Positions 37,938 to 49,735 of a DNA stretch of 64,000 nt are shown here, one piece after another; positions within the stretch are counted from its first letter, which is position 1; each line of letters starts with the position of its first letter. The notes under the pieces are model-generated. The model was not told the DNA's origin and searched no databases. It saw only the letters and a program-made list of their open reading frames with translations. The DNA comes from Ashinkailepas kermadecensis (lineage: Eukaryota; Arthropoda; Thecostraca; Neolepadidae), in assembly GCA_034440615.1 (NCBI GenBank), contig JAOTOM010005098.1, positions 707,001 to 771,000 on the forward strand, read 5' to 3'. Position numbers and translations under genes: made by a program.

Positions 37938-38560
37938 GCCCGACCTTGGCGGCCGAGACACCACCACCCCTGCCATAGCACCGTCAACGCCATGCCCGAC
38001 CTTGGCGGCCGAGACACCACGACCCCTGCCATAGCACCGTCAACGCCATGCCCGACCTTGGCGGCCGAGACACCGCCACCCCTGCCACAGCACCGTCAAC
38101 GCCATGCATGCCCGACCTTGGCGGCCGATACACCACCACCCCTGCCATAGCACCGTCAACGCCATGCCCGACCTTGGCGGCCGAGACACCGCCACCCCTG
38201 CCACAGCACCCGCGACACCACGCCCGACCTTGGCGGCCGAGACACCACCACCCCTGCCATAGCACCGTCAACGCCATGCCCGACCTTGGCGGCCGAGACA
38301 CCACGACCCCTGCCATAGCACCGTCAACGCCATGCCCGACCTTGGCGGCCGAGACACCGCCACCCCTGCCACAGCACCGTCAACGCCATGCATGCCCGAC
38401 CTTGGCGGCCGAGACACCACCACCCCTGCCATAGCACCGTCAACGCCATGCCCGACCTTGGCGGCCGAGACACCGCCACCCCTGCCACAGCACCCGCGAC
38501 ACCACGCCCGACCTTGGCGGCCGAGACACCACCACCCCTGCCGCCGCCGGAACCCACCCT
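37938..38560. repeat. 56-bp minisatellite with 284-bp higher-order repeat
   Basis: The basic unit begins GCCCGACCTTGGCGGCCGAG, continues ACACCACCACCCCTGCCATA and ends GCACCGTCAACGCCAT. Five distinguishable unit types (including one with an extra GCAT and one ending CCCGCGACACCAC) repeat in the same order. The first type starts at 37938, 38222 and 38506, exactly 284 bp apart. Units within a set differ more than matching units of consecutive sets. Confidence 0.93.
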
Positions 38561-38900
38561 ACTGTCTCACTCGCGGCCGAGGTCACCACCGCCACCCGCG
38601 TCAGCACTACCACCCCTGCCACCACCGGCATCCACGCTGCTGTCTCAGTCGCGGCCGACGTCACCACCGCCATCCTCGTCAGCACCGCCACTGGCGCCAG
38701 GTCTGCTGACAGCACCGTCTCCAACTTCACCGTCCGTGCCGCAAGCACCGCCGCCGAGCCGGGCGAACCGAAGCGCGGCCGCTGAAAGGCTTCGAACGTC
38801 CTCGCCGGACTCGTCGCCGTCGCCGCCGCCGCCGCCCGAGCGAGGAGGCGAAGGGCGGAGACCCACCGCCGTCACCAACACCACCAGTAAATCATCATCA

Positions 38901-39131
38901 TCAGCCCAGGAGCGCTGCCACCGCCGCTCGGGGGCGGCGGCACGAGACCGCCAGCACCGCCCGGCGCGCCGGACCGTGGCCCGTCTCGGTCGCCGCCTCC
39001 TCCAGCATCAGCACGAGACCGCCCGGCTCGAACCGTCCACACGCACGTTCCACCGCGCCGGTCAGCCGCCGCAGATCATCCGTGCCGTCGACGGTGAAAC
39101 GCGCACCATCTCTCTCCTGCCGGTATGTCAC
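38901..39131 (-). CDS. candidate exon, GC3-rich, minus strand
   Basis: The minus-strand frame contains RFTVDGTDDLRRLTGAVERA then CGRFEPGGLVLMLEEAATET with an almost uniform G or C at third positions (ACCGTCGACGGCACG, CTGGAGGAGGCGGCGACC), a pattern expected of translated exons in a GC-biased genome. An acceptor-like ACCGGCAG precedes GAGAGA at about 39116. The frame ends at TGA 38901-38903 after CRRPRAAVAALLG. The opposite strand is also open but reads as Arg/Pro/Ser-rich low complexity. No family recognised. Confidence 0.28.
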   Translation of the reverse strand: MTYRQERDGARFTVDGTDDLRRLTGAVERACGRFEPGGLVLMLEEAATETGHGPARRAVLAVSCRRPRAAVAALLG

Positions 39132-41189
39132 GAGAGATCTGTCTGCGAACGCCGTGTGGATGAGCCCTGCTTTCGTCTCACTGACAAGGGCGTTGTAGAT
39201 TGGTTGCTAGGAAGGAATCAGCAACTCGTTGATGCATAACGGCGCCAGCTGACGATCCACGCCCTGGCGATCACTGGCCGGAGGATTTCGCTCAAATCGC
39301 CGGCCCGCCAGCTCAAAACGGCGCTCGAAAGCTTCATCTCTAGTCTTACTTCTGCAGAACTTCGCAGTGATTTTGTCGTCCTTTTGTAGACGATGGGCTG
39401 CTCGTAAATCATCGGGTAGCATACGCAGAGTGGGAAAACTCCTCTTCAAAATCTGGACAACTTGCTCTTATTGTTTTCCTTTTTCCTCGGTTGTCAAAAT
39501 TGGGCGCAAGTGAAAAAGAAGCGTTGTATTATGATCGATATTTTATTATTTTTGGGCATCGATAGCTCATATACGTGCAAAGATACGGAATGAAAATCAT
39601 GCCATGACTATAATTTGGAATTGCTTAGAACAGCCATATCTCGGAATTTTGGTTCAGGTCAGGTCAGTGACCTAAGGTCGCTGCCAATGTTGTTCATTTT
39701 GGCTAATGTGACTGGTATATGTTTTGCTAAGCACGTTTTTTGCCTTTGTTTACATGCTGAAGAATCACAAATTGTAAAACGATTTTGTTTCATACCGTCA
39801 AGTGACCTGAGTTCGTGTCAAAATGAAGGATGTAAAGGGAAATGAAACGAAACGAAACCTATTTAGATTGTCTTGCTTGTATGGTATGTTTTATCGAGTT
39901 TTCATGGCCTAAGGGGTATCAAAATTGCATTGCACGACCTAATTTGTCCAATACAACCACAGCTATGAATCATAGTCAAGTTCATGATTATCCAGGGTCA
40001 TCGGTATTTGTTTAACAGCAAGCATCAGTTGGCAAAAGTGTATGGGCTGTGTAATTAGCTAGCAAATGGCGTGCTTTTTAACTATGTCTTTACCAGAAAT
40101 GGAGATATAGCGTGTGTTTTAAAAAGTCAATCTTCAGTCTAAAAAACGACATTTTGCTTCTCAAAATTACTTGGAAGCAAAAAATGATGCCATTTTCGAA
40201 CCCTGTTTGTTGAGGGTTTTCCGCCGATGCCCGGGGTCGTTTTCGTGCACCGCTGAGTTTGGAAGTTAATTCGGTCTTTAACAACCCCAACCCACCCCCT
40301 CCCATGGCAGGGTGTAAGGGTCTGTCCGAGACCGGGTGGGTTAAATTAAAGTAACAGGCGCACCGGACAGGGGGGGAGGGCAAATCGGCCTACTTCCCCT
40401 GTTTTTCCTAAATGTCTCACAAACGGCAAGGATATTGTAATGCTATGACTTTATTGCTCTGATGACTTTATTTATGAGCGCATCACATGCAGCCCAATTT
40501 TGAAATCAGATGGTAAACATAGGAATTGTGAGGGTGCGAAGTCGACCAACTGACCGCCCGCCGGCCGGCCGGCCGCCACAAAGGTTTCGTCGGCGAGGTG
40601 GCGAGGTTTCGCCGGCGAGTTGGCGAGGATCCGTCGGCTTGCTGGCCCGCCGATCTGTGAGTCTCATTTCGCCCTGAATTAGTTGACCTAGATTCGAAAA
40701 ATATATATTGCATAGAGCTCACTGCAGCCATAATTTCCCCTCGAATTACTTGCGTGTCTAGTTTTAGTAGTTTCTGAGATTCATGGAAGAGAGCAGGATC
40801 CTCCTCCGGTTCGCATTATGTCAGAGTTTGGCGCGATTATTAATAACAGTCAACTGCGATCTTAGGGTTTTACAAAATGTGACGCCAAGAGTGAACAACT
40901 GGGTGACACCCACCTCAGTGGATCGTGCAGTCTGGGTTTGGATACATCTCATTCCGAGTGTACGACGAAAGTTCACCCTCATTAGGGATGCGCTCGACAA
41001 GCGCTAAGTTGTTCAAGCTTGATACAAATATTAGTAAAGTGTTTCACAACGAAGTAACCATCAATTAGGGACTGTTGGTTTCCAGCACACTGAGTACGAA
41101 TGGCCGGGAACTGGATGCTGTAAGTGTTGACATTCAGAAGTGCGGCCGTTCATTCGCGACCACCATCCATATGATGAGGGATATGTGCC
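39132..41189. other. no recognisable gene
   Basis: AT-rich from 39450 to 40140 with AGGTCAGGTCAGTGACCT near 39656-39673 and GAAACGAAACGAAACC at 39843-39858. A CCGGCCGGCCGGCCG block lies at about 40558-40572. No coding motif recognised. Confidence 0.4.
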
Positions 41190-41375
41190 GAGAAGGTGTC
41201 ACCGACACTGCCCGGGCCCAGCGGAGGCATGTCTGACGTAACACGACCAGTGGCTGACCACACCAGAGGGCATCACCGACACTGCCCGGGCTCAGCAGAC
41301 GAATGTATGGTGTGACACGACCTGACCACACCAGAGGGCATCACCGACACTGCGCGGGTCCAGCAGGCGAATGTA

Positions 41376-41568
41376 CACTGACAGCACCCCTCGACACCCT
41401 TCTCACAAAGTTATCGTTTTACACTCGTCACGAGTCTCCGAGAACGCCACGAGTTCTCATTGAGAACGCCACGAGTTCTCACGGTTCTCATTTGAGAACT
41501 TGTGGTGCTCGGACGAAGCCTTCCAGTGGTCTTCGAATCTGCCCGTAGTTCTCAAATGCTTGTGAGTG
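41376..41568. mobile_element. 193-bp TIR MITE in satellite, copy 1
   Basis: Begins CACTGACAGCACCCC and ends GCTTGTGAGTG, giving imperfect inverted ends (CACTGACA-GCA and CACTCACAAGCA). It interrupts a 68-bp unit at GAATG-TA, with TA on both sides (41374-41375 and 41569-41570) where the empty unit has one TA, i.e. a 2-bp target duplication. It contains a 22-bp direct duplication (GAGAACGCCACGAGTTCTCA plus two) and the palindrome GTTCTCATTTGAGAAC. Non-coding. Confidence 0.8.
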
Positions 41569-41774
41569 TATGGTGTGACACGACCTGACCACACCAGAGG
41601 GCATCACCGACACTGCCCGGGTCCAGCAGGCGAATGTATGGTGTGACACGACCTGACCATACCAGAGGGCATCACCGACACTGCCCGGGCTCAGCAGGCG
41701 AATGTATGGTGTGACACGACCTGACCACACCAGAGGGCATCATCGACACTGCGCGGGTCCAGCAGGCGAATGTA

Positions 41775-41967
41775 CACTGACAGCACCCCTCGACACCCTT
41801 CTCACAAAGTTATCGTTTTACAATCGTCACGAGTCTCCGAGAACGCCACGAGTTCTCATTGAGAACGCCACGAGTTCTCACGGTTCTCATTTGAGAACTT
41901 GTGGTGCTCGGACGAAGCCTTTCAGTGGTCTTCGAATCTGCCCGTAGTTCTCAAATGCTTGTGAGTG
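41775..41967. mobile_element. 193-bp TIR MITE in satellite, copy 2
   Basis: Nearly identical to copy 1, 399 bp further on and in the identical satellite context, so it arose by duplication of a satellite block, not by a second insertion. Confidence 0.8.
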
Positions 41968-43033
41968 TATGGTGTGACACGACCTGACCACACCAGAGGG
42001 CATCACCGACACTGCGCGGGTCCAGCAGGCGAATGTATGGTGTGACACGACCTGACCACACCAGAGGGCATCACCGACACTGCCCGGGTCCAGCAGGCGA
42101 ATGTATGGTGTGACACGACCTGACCACACCAGAGGGCATCACCGACACTGCCAGGGTCCAGCAGGCGAATGTATGGTGTGACACGACCTGACCACACCAG
42201 AGGGCATCACCGACACTGCCCGGGCTCAGCAGACGAATGTATGGTGTGACACGACCTGACCACACCAGAGGGCATCATCGACACTGCGCGGGTCCAGCAG
42301 GTATGGTGTGACACGACCTGACCATACCAGAGGTCATCACCGACACTGCCCGGGCTCAGCAGACGAATGTATGGTGTGACACGACCTGACCACACCAGAG
42401 GGCATCATCGACACTGCGCGGGTCCAGCAGGTATGGTGTGACACGACCTGACCATACCAGAGGGCATCACCGACACTGCCCGGGTCCAGCAGGCGAATGT
42501 ATGATGTGACACGACCTGACCATACCAGAGGGCATCACCGACACTGCCCGGGCTCAGCAGACGAATGTATGGTGTGACACGACCTGACCACACCAGAGGG
42601 CATCATCGACACTGCGCGGGTCCAGCAGGTATGGTGTGACACGACCTGACCATACCAGAGGGCATCACCGACACTGCCCGGGTCCAGCAGGCGAATGTAT
42701 GATGTGACACGACCTGACCATACCAGAGGGCATCACCGACACTGCCCGGGTCCAGCAGGCGAATGTATGATGTGACACGACCTGACCATACCAGAGGGCA
42801 TCACCGACACTGCCCGGGCTCAGCAGACGAATGTATGGTGTGACACGACCTGACCACACCAGAGGGCATCATCGACACTGCGCGGGTCCAGCAGGTATGG
42901 TGTGACACGACCTGACCATACCAGAGGGCATCACCGACACTGCCCGGGTCCAGCAGGCGAATGTATGGTGTGACACGACCTGACCACACCAGAGGGCATC
43001 ACCGACACTGCGCGGGTCCAGCAGGCGAATGTA

Positions 43034-43204
43034 CACTGACAGCACCCCTCGACACCCTTCTCACAAAGTTATCGTTTTACACTCGTCACGAGTATCCGAG
43101 AACGCCACGAGTTCTCACGGTTCTCATTTGAGAACTTGTGGTGCTCGTACGAAGCCTTCCAGTGGTCTTCGAATCTGCCCGTAGTTCTCAAATGCTTGTG
43201 AGTG
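43034..43204. mobile_element. 171-bp TIR MITE in satellite, copy 3
   Basis: Same ends and same TA target position as copies 1 and 2, but without the internal 22-bp duplication (171 bp). Confidence 0.8.
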
Positions 43205-44419
43205 TATGGTGTGACACGACCTGACCACACCAGAGGGCATCACCGACACTGCGCGGGTCCAGCAGGCGAATGTATGGTGTGACACGACCTGACCACACCA
43301 GAGGGCATCACCGACACTGCCCGGGTCCAGCAGGCGAATGTATGGTGTGACACGACCTGACCACACCAGAGGGCATCACCGACACTGCCCGGGTCCAGCA
43401 GGCGAATGTATGGTGTGACACGACCTGACCACACCAGAGGGCATCACCGACACTGCCCGGGCTCAGCAGACGAATGTATGGTGTGACACGACCTGACCAC
43501 ACCAGAGGGCATCATCGACACTGCGCGGTCCAGCAGGTATGGTGTGACACGACCTGACCACACCAGAGGGCATCATCGACACTGCGCGGGTCCAGCAGGT
43601 ATGGTGTGACACGACCTGACCATACCAGAGGGCATCACCGACACTGCCCGGGTCCAGCAGGCGAATGAATGGTGTGACACGACCTGACCACACCAGAGGG
43701 CATCACCGACACTGCCCGGGTCCAGCAGGCGAATGTATGATGTGACACGACCTGACCATACCAGAGGGCATCACCGACACTGCCCGGGTCCAGCAGACGA
43801 ATGTATGGTGTGACACGACCTGACCACACCAGAGGGCATCACCGACACTGCCCGGGTCCAGCAGGTATGGTGTGACACGACCTGACCATACCAGAGGGCA
43901 TCACCGACACTGCCCGGGTCCAGCAGACGAATGTATGGTGTGACACGACCTGACCACACCAGAGGGCATCACCGACACTGCCCGGGTCCAGCAGGTATGG
44001 TGTGACACGACCTGACCATACCAGAGGGCATCACCGACACTGCCCGGGTCCAGCAGATATGGTGTGACACGACCTGACCATACCAGAGGGCATCACCGAC
44101 ACTGCGCGGGTCCAGCAGACGAATGCATGGTGTGACACGACCTGACCACAGCAGAGGGCATCATCGACACTGCGCCGGCTCAGCAGGCGAATGTATGGTG
44201 TGACACGACCTGACCACACCAGAGGGCATCACCGACACTGCCCGGGTCCAGCAGGTATGGTGTGACACGACCTGACCATACCAGAGGGCATCACCGACAC
44301 TGCCCGGGCTCAGCAGGCGAATGTATGGTGTGACACAACCAGTGTCTGATCCATCGCCAACACGCTGAATTCACACCAGACATGCACACAGTTTGCAACG
44401 AAGTTGGCTTCGCAGTAGC

Positions 44420-44692
44420 TGGTGCGGCGCGCTAAGCTGCTGAGCCAGCGTCTGTGTGCCGATGACCAGCCGACGGCCCCTCGTGACTCGCGTCTGGTGT
44501 GGCTGGGCACATGGCACGGCCGTCGGTCAGTCAGGCGCGGAAACTCTCAGCGCTCAGGGAGTGCTTGTGGAGTGGACTGTCACGTTGCTCCGAGCGGTCA
44601 CTCAGTGGCTGCTCAGTGGCACCTGAGCACTCTGAGCAGTCACTCAGTGGCTGCTCAGTGACACTTGAGCACTCTGAGCAGTCACTCAATGC
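44420..44692 (+). other. GC-rich open patch followed by a ~42-bp tandem repeat
   Basis: 44430-44550 is open and GC3-rich (RRAKLLSQRLCADDQPTAPR, LVWLGTWHGRRS) with an acceptor-like TTCGCAGTAG just before it. From about 44597 a 41-42 bp repeat (GTCACTCAGTGGCTGCTCAG) occurs two and a half times. Exon status is unproven. Confidence 0.3.
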
Positions 44693-45429
44693 ACGGCGGC
44701 ACACGTCTCCGTTTGAAAATCCGTATGGGGCAGTCAGCAGCTGCTCTTTCGAGCCAAGTATTGGGGAACCCATGAGTGTGACTTTATTTTAAAGCTGGGG
44801 AGGAGATGAAACGCATTTAGCCAAAGATAAGGCCGGATTTTCACAAGGATAAAGTCTCCAATTCGGTGCATTGACATGGAGTCTTTTGACAGGGGCGCAG
44901 CCAGGATTTTCTCACGGAGTGTCCGGCGCTCCTCCCCCAATATAATGTTATGGAATGGAATGCAGATATTTCCAACGCTTCTGTATGAGATCAATAAACA
45001 ACATTTTTAAAGAGTATGACAGCCAGACAGCTTTGGCAGCCGGGAGCGCAACCGGAATTGTATAATGGGATAAAGTAATTACATCTGGGAAGTCCATGTT
45101 CAATGCCCCACCTACGCCCGCACCCTCCAAAAGGTGCGGACCTAGGACTCTGTCGGGACAATGGGTGTTGGAAAATCTTCAAGTGTGTGCAGATCCAAAA
45201 AAATCTGAGCGATGGGGTGTAGTATGCAATTTTCCGGGATTAACTTGCTACAGGCTGTTGCAAGCATATGGATTCTCTAACATTGTTTTATTTTTTATAT
45301 TGTTTTGCAAATCCTCTCAAGAATTTCGCGCCAAGGGTAAAATTCCACAAAGAGGCGGCAATCATGAGCACCTCAAGACTTAGTTTTTATCAGGACCCAA
45401 GACGTAGTCCTTAGTACATTACGGTGCCG

Positions 45430-46330
45430 AATGCCTGTTGGGGCGTTTAAGCTGCTGTTGGCGGCTCTGGCCTGTTGTGTGCTATGTGCACAACTGTCGC
45501 TGAAGGCCTGCCAAGCCACTGTTGGGGTCTGTGTGGAAGGGGCAGAACCCGCGCTGCTTCGAAGCCTTCAGTGCCATTTGGGTACTATTGGGCACTTCAG
45601 TTGTGTTCAGTGATCGCAAGACGTTGCTGGACTCTGACCGCGTTGCCGCAGATGTTTTGGGACCGTCGGAGTGTTGCTAGGAAACCCGGTCTGTTCGCTT
45701 CTGCCAGTCAGCTGCTAGCAGGGAGCCCGGGTTAATGCTGGGAGCTCCGGGTCATCGGTGCGACACCTGGTCACTGCTAAGACCCAGGTCTGTTTGGATC
45801 CCCAGGATGGCAGTGGGCGCCGATGATGTTTGGGCGGGAGACGGGTTACAGGGCCGCAGTCGAGCTTCCGGGCCGCTGCTAGGATGACCGAGCTATCATT
45901 GGGGCTTTAGGCTTTTGGATTGGTGCCCTCTGACTGCCGTTTGGCCCCTGAATCAATTTTGTGTTCCTCATGCCCTTGGTGAGCCGCTATTAGGCTTCCA
46001 GGCTCGTGTCTAGGACTCCTGGTCTGCTGCAAGGAGCCCAAGGCACTGTTGGGAGCTCGGGGTATTTGGGGGGTCGGGAGCCTTTGAGCTGTACGGTAGG
46101 CATAGGCCAAATGTTAGCATGGCTCCCCAGATTATTGCTGGACCCGAGAAAGTTCCTCGGATCCCGGGCGCTACTGGGCCTCCGAGCCACTGTTGGAACC
46201 TTTGGATCCCTGCCTCACCCGTAGGTCGGTATTGGGCCTCAAGCCATTGTAGGAGGCGCAGCTTAATGCTCGTTGCCCCGGGCTGCTACTCAGCCTTGAC
46301 GTTGTTGCTTTGGTATAGCCAAGACATTCT
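45430..46330. repeat. highly degenerate GC-rich minisatellite
   Basis: Recurrent fragments such as GCCACTGTTGGGGTCT, GCTGCTAGGA, GGGAGCCCGGG, CACTGTTGGGAGC and GGCACTGTTGG recur at roughly 30-40 bp spacing, suggesting an old decayed array. Period and boundaries are uncertain. Confidence 0.45.
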
Positions 46331-46707
46331 AGGTTGTTGTTTTGGTGTAGCCAAGACGTTCAATTTATACGCTTTGCGATCGTAGCAAAGGTCCACCCAG
46401 GATACCTGGGTTTTAATTGAGTCGGCACTAGTTAACACCAGCAGTCGTCGCAGGCCGTCTTCCCTCAGGATATTTTCCGTGACGGTGGCCAAGTGCCCGT
46501 CGGTCCGTTGTGGAAACGACGTCAACCGGAAAACTGTTTCCGGCCGATTAACTTACGTTGAGGGATCAAACAAGGGGAACAAGGTATCCGACTGTATGTT
46601 TGTCTGAAGAGCATGTACGCCAAACCGGCGCGTGAGCGCTCGGCTCACTGCACGCACGCAAACAGAGCTCTGGGTGCTCGGAAGCGGCCACCTCACCGAG
46701 TGAGCAG
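46331..46707. other. no recognisable gene
   Basis: Ordinary sequence becoming GC-rich towards 46700. Confidence 0.4.
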
Positions 46708-46833
46708 GCGGGTCCCTGCTGTCAGTCATCGACGACGCCGCGATTTGGCCGCACCGCAGCGTGACCTCCAAACGACCTCCGGTGCACTGCGGGTCGGGGA
46801 TGGCCCGCGTGTTGTGCGCCGACGTGTGGACGG
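46708..46833 (+). CDS. candidate internal exon, GC3-rich
   Basis: Between a possible acceptor (GAGTGAGCAG, ending 46707) and donor (GGACGG|GTGAAA at 46833/46834) one frame reads SLLSVIDDAAIWPHRSVTSK, RPPVHCGSGMARVLCADVWT. About 33 of 38 codons end in G or C. The frame stays open past the donor (GETQTAKMCCVGSDD). An opposing-strand frame is also long but less biased. No family recognised. The acceptor has a poor pyrimidine tract, so boundaries are tentative. Confidence 0.28.
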
Positions 46834-47706
46834 GTGAAACCCAGACGGCCAAAATGTGCTGTGTTGGTTCAGATGATTGTATATGTGTGAGCAGATCTGA
46901 AATGGCTGCGAATTCGTTTTTCCGGAACTGCCGCCACGCTCGGCTGGATTTGATCCCTGGCAGCGTAGCTCGCCACGTTGGGTTTCTATCGGTCAAATGC
47001 AATAGACAGTTCGGTGGATGTTCAGTGGTCTGAGGCGTACGGCAATGGGCAGTTCAGTAGATGTTCAGTGGTCTGAGGCGTGTGGCAATGGGCGTCAGTA
47101 GATGTTGAATCATGTTACATGAACGGACAGTTACAGTAGATGTAGATGTTGAATTGCTTGAGAATGGCTGCGTAGAGGAGCTGGATTACCTGCTATCAAA
47201 TGCCAATGAGTTTTTTGGACCTAATCAAAAGCACGCTAGAACTATGTCATGTAGACGACATGCATGATGCACTCTCGGCAAAAGTCGGAGTACGAACTTA
47301 ATCGGGGAATATGCAATGATGTGGTTTCTGAACCCATTGCTGCTGTAGCTAGGCCCTGCAACAAGAGTGAAGATTCGATAGGGAAAATTTCAGAGGTGAA
47401 TAGGAAACGACTGTGGTGGGTTTGCATGAATACTTGCATTGGCCAGCGCGTTCGCTGTTTCAATATCAGGCGCTCCAGTATGTCCCTGGCACTCAGAGGA
47501 GCTGCAGATTACTTTCTGGAATACCCGGTCATTGTCTCTGAATATTCAAGTCATTGAGTGAGATTTATTGTGGGAATTTCGGTATCGCCTGAAGGACTGA
47601 TTGTGAATCAGAGCAGGTACCTGTTCGGGATACCTCACGTTGCCTTAAGTATGATAGTGACCGAGTCTTCGCCCAATCCATTGCTACCATACTGAGATCA
47701 GCCTCA
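46834..47706. other. no recognisable gene; short local repeat
   Basis: GTTCAGTGGTCTGAGGCGT repeats at about 47021 and 47065 with CAGTAGATGTT blocks (47000-47150). Otherwise unremarkable. Confidence 0.45.
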
Positions 47707-47877
47707 CACTGACAGCACCCCTCGACACCCTTCTCACAAAGTTATCGTTTTACACTCGTCACGAGTCTCCGAGAACGCCACGAGTTCTCACGGTTCTCAT
47801 TTGAGAACTTGTGGTGCTCGGACGAAGCCTTCCAGTGGTCTTCGAATCTGCCCGTAGTTCTCAAATGCTTGTGAGTG
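47707..47877. mobile_element. 171-bp TIR MITE, solitary copy
   Basis: Same element as in the satellite, with ends CACTGACAGC and TTGTGAGTG, here in unrelated sequence and flanked by CA on both sides (47705-47706 and 47878-47879). It lacks the 22-bp internal duplication, like the 43.0-kb copy, so the 171-bp form is probably ancestral. Confidence 0.8.
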
Positions 47878-47879
47878 CA

Positions 47880-48958
47880 GTAACGCAGTGGGAGCAGCAA
47901 CTCTAGTGGAGTGATGAAGTGGTCTTTTTATCAATATATATTGTCCCAGTGTGACCTAGTATCATGTCACCAGTTCGGAAACTGGACATCCTACAGCTTA
48001 CATACATATATTAGTCGCATCAAATCAGGTCTTCTTGGAACATAACTTGCATGCCTTAAATGTAATGCACCGAGTATATTCGAGCTTTACCTCACTTGAC
48101 TTAACCATAAGGCGTGATCTGACTTGACATTAGGTTTTTCGAACATCATGCATATGCATAATTGTGTTTAAATGGTTCTGTCAAAAGGATTTAAGACATA
48201 CGTATTACTATTCTTCGCGTCATTCTCCAAGAAGAAGTCATGTCACTGAGCTGACCTAGTATGGCATCTACGTATCTCAGCATGGAAAAATAAATGAATA
48301 GTTAACCTTTTATATGAGCTGTCTGTGCTTACTCTTCTGGGGGTTGATTCTCCTGGCATTTTCGATGTATTTTTCATCATCACTATGGGAGAAAATGCAA
48401 GCGATTCACAACAAATTCGGTGAGGTTAAGAACCACTGATACCTACATAATTTGGAGTGCTCTCCTTGAGGTATGCTCAGTGATACAACTACAGTGGGAT
48501 TGAGCGCCACTTTCACAACACAGCGTCAACCCCATTCACGTGGTGAAAAAAGAGGAAATCGAAGAAACAGCATTCAGCAAAGGAGATATTTCACTTGAGC
48601 TGTGTGCCATTTTCCCAGGATCATCTTCATCAGGATATCGCTTCGTAGGATGGACGGATATGCACTGCAACTACTCATGGAAACCGTGGCAAAGTATTTT
48701 TTAATAGGCACAAACATGGCCAATACAATCTTGCTGTTCGTTCGATGGTTAGGTTACAATTCCTGAGAATCCTCCCATGCACGCTTAGCTTTTAGGCATG
48801 CTTGGAGGTCTAAGACGGAGATATTAGTTCCCTGTATCTCTTTACTTGTTGGAAGAGTTCGCATTACTTCAATACGTTACGAAAACTGCGACCACTGGTT
48901 TATTTACCTAGCCTGTTAGATCAGTGCATTCTAACGTATCCGTGGAACCACCGTAAAC
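47880..48958. other. no recognisable gene
   Basis: AT-rich sequence with scattered TGACCT/TGACTTGAC motifs. No frame or repeat of note before the candidate exon at 48959. Confidence 0.4.
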
Positions 48959-49245
48959 ATGAACCGTAATGGCTTTCTAATGGCACCTCTAATTTTTAAT
49001 GTTGTATTCTTAGCAATTGCATCCAATGCAATTCATGTGAGGGCGTATCCCCAGCTGCCCTCCTACACGAGGTGCACGAAAAACCGCCGGGAAAGGGCGC
49101 GTTCAAAGGCAGGTGAATTATTCCATGAGTGCATCATTTGCAACACGCCGAGTAATACTGAAGCAATAGTTTACATGTTCATCGAAACTACACATCACGC
49201 GTTCGTGAAATTGAAATACAATGAAGCAGCGCATCCTCCACTAAG
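48959..49245 (+). CDS. candidate first exon of a small secreted protein
   Basis: ATG at 48959 (GTAAACATGA, purine at -3) begins MNRNGFLMAPLIFNVVFLAI, then ASNAIHVRA. The hydrophobic core and small residues fit a signal peptide cleaved before YPQLPSYTRC. The mature part is basic then cysteine-containing (KNRRERARSK, ELFHECIICNTPSN) and ends ...AAHPPL. CTAAG|GTAGGA at 49245/49246 is a good 5' splice site; without splicing the frame ends at 49249. Balanced codon use in AT-rich surroundings makes chance less likely than in the GC-rich islands. Size and cysteines suggest a peptide hormone or small secreted factor. No family recognised. Confidence 0.42.
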
Positions 49246-49437
49246 GTAGGAATATAACACACACCATGAATGCTTTTGATGATAGCTGCACAGTATATTG
49301 CGATAAGAATCACGGGAAACAGCCATTGGTGTGGATGCGACTGGTGTTCTGCTGCAGGTGTTATCTCTTGCAGTGTTGTACCCTGATGATTCATTCTGTT
49401 ACTGGTCCGCCATTTGGTAAGATGATAATATTATAAG

Positions 49438-49735
49438 AAGGTAGATAAATTAAGAAATGTAAGATAAAAAATAAGATAAGAGAGATAAGATAAGAAAGAT
49501 AAAAAGTTCAGACAAAAAAGATAAGATAAAAAGATAAGATCAGAGAGATAAGATAAGAGAGATCAGATAAGAAGATAAGAAAGTTAAGACAAAAATATAA
49601 GATAACAAGATAAGATAAGATAGGAAAGATAAGATAAGAAAGAAAAGATAAGAGATATAAGATAATAAGGATAGGGTAAGAAAAGTAATATAAGAAAGAT
49701 AAGAAAGAAAGATAAGAAAAGACGAAGGAGGAAAA
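49438..49735. repeat. AAGAT/AAAGAT pentamer-type array
   Basis: About 300 bp of imperfect GATAAGATAAG/AAAGATAAGA repeats, nearly devoid of C. Minus-strand frames are Leu/Ser/Ile/Phe-rich artefacts. Confidence 0.92.

Larger units (their letters stand above)
41190..44335. repeat. 68-bp satellite, ~39 units, with embedded MITEs
   Basis: The unit begins GAATGTATGGTGTGACACGA, continues CCTGACCACACCAGAGGGCA, TCACCGACACTGCCCGGGTC and ends CAGCAGGC. A 62-bp variant lacks the CGAATG segment (CAGCAGGTATGG). Each unit has a GGTGTG/CACACC inverted repeat. The outermost units are the most diverged. Three copies of a small TIR element sit within the array. Repeated minus-strand frames (WSGRVTPYIRLL and similar) come from the satellite. 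Confidence 0.97.

Noticed and set aside
41190..44335. CRISPR-like regular array
   Set aside because: Units are contiguous and near-identical with no unique spacers; eukaryotic context; it is a satellite.
45431..45613. 60-codon frame starting with a signal-peptide-like segment
   Set aside because: Lies in a degenerate minisatellite; leucine/cysteine-rich start follows repeat composition, no splice donor or conserved motif.
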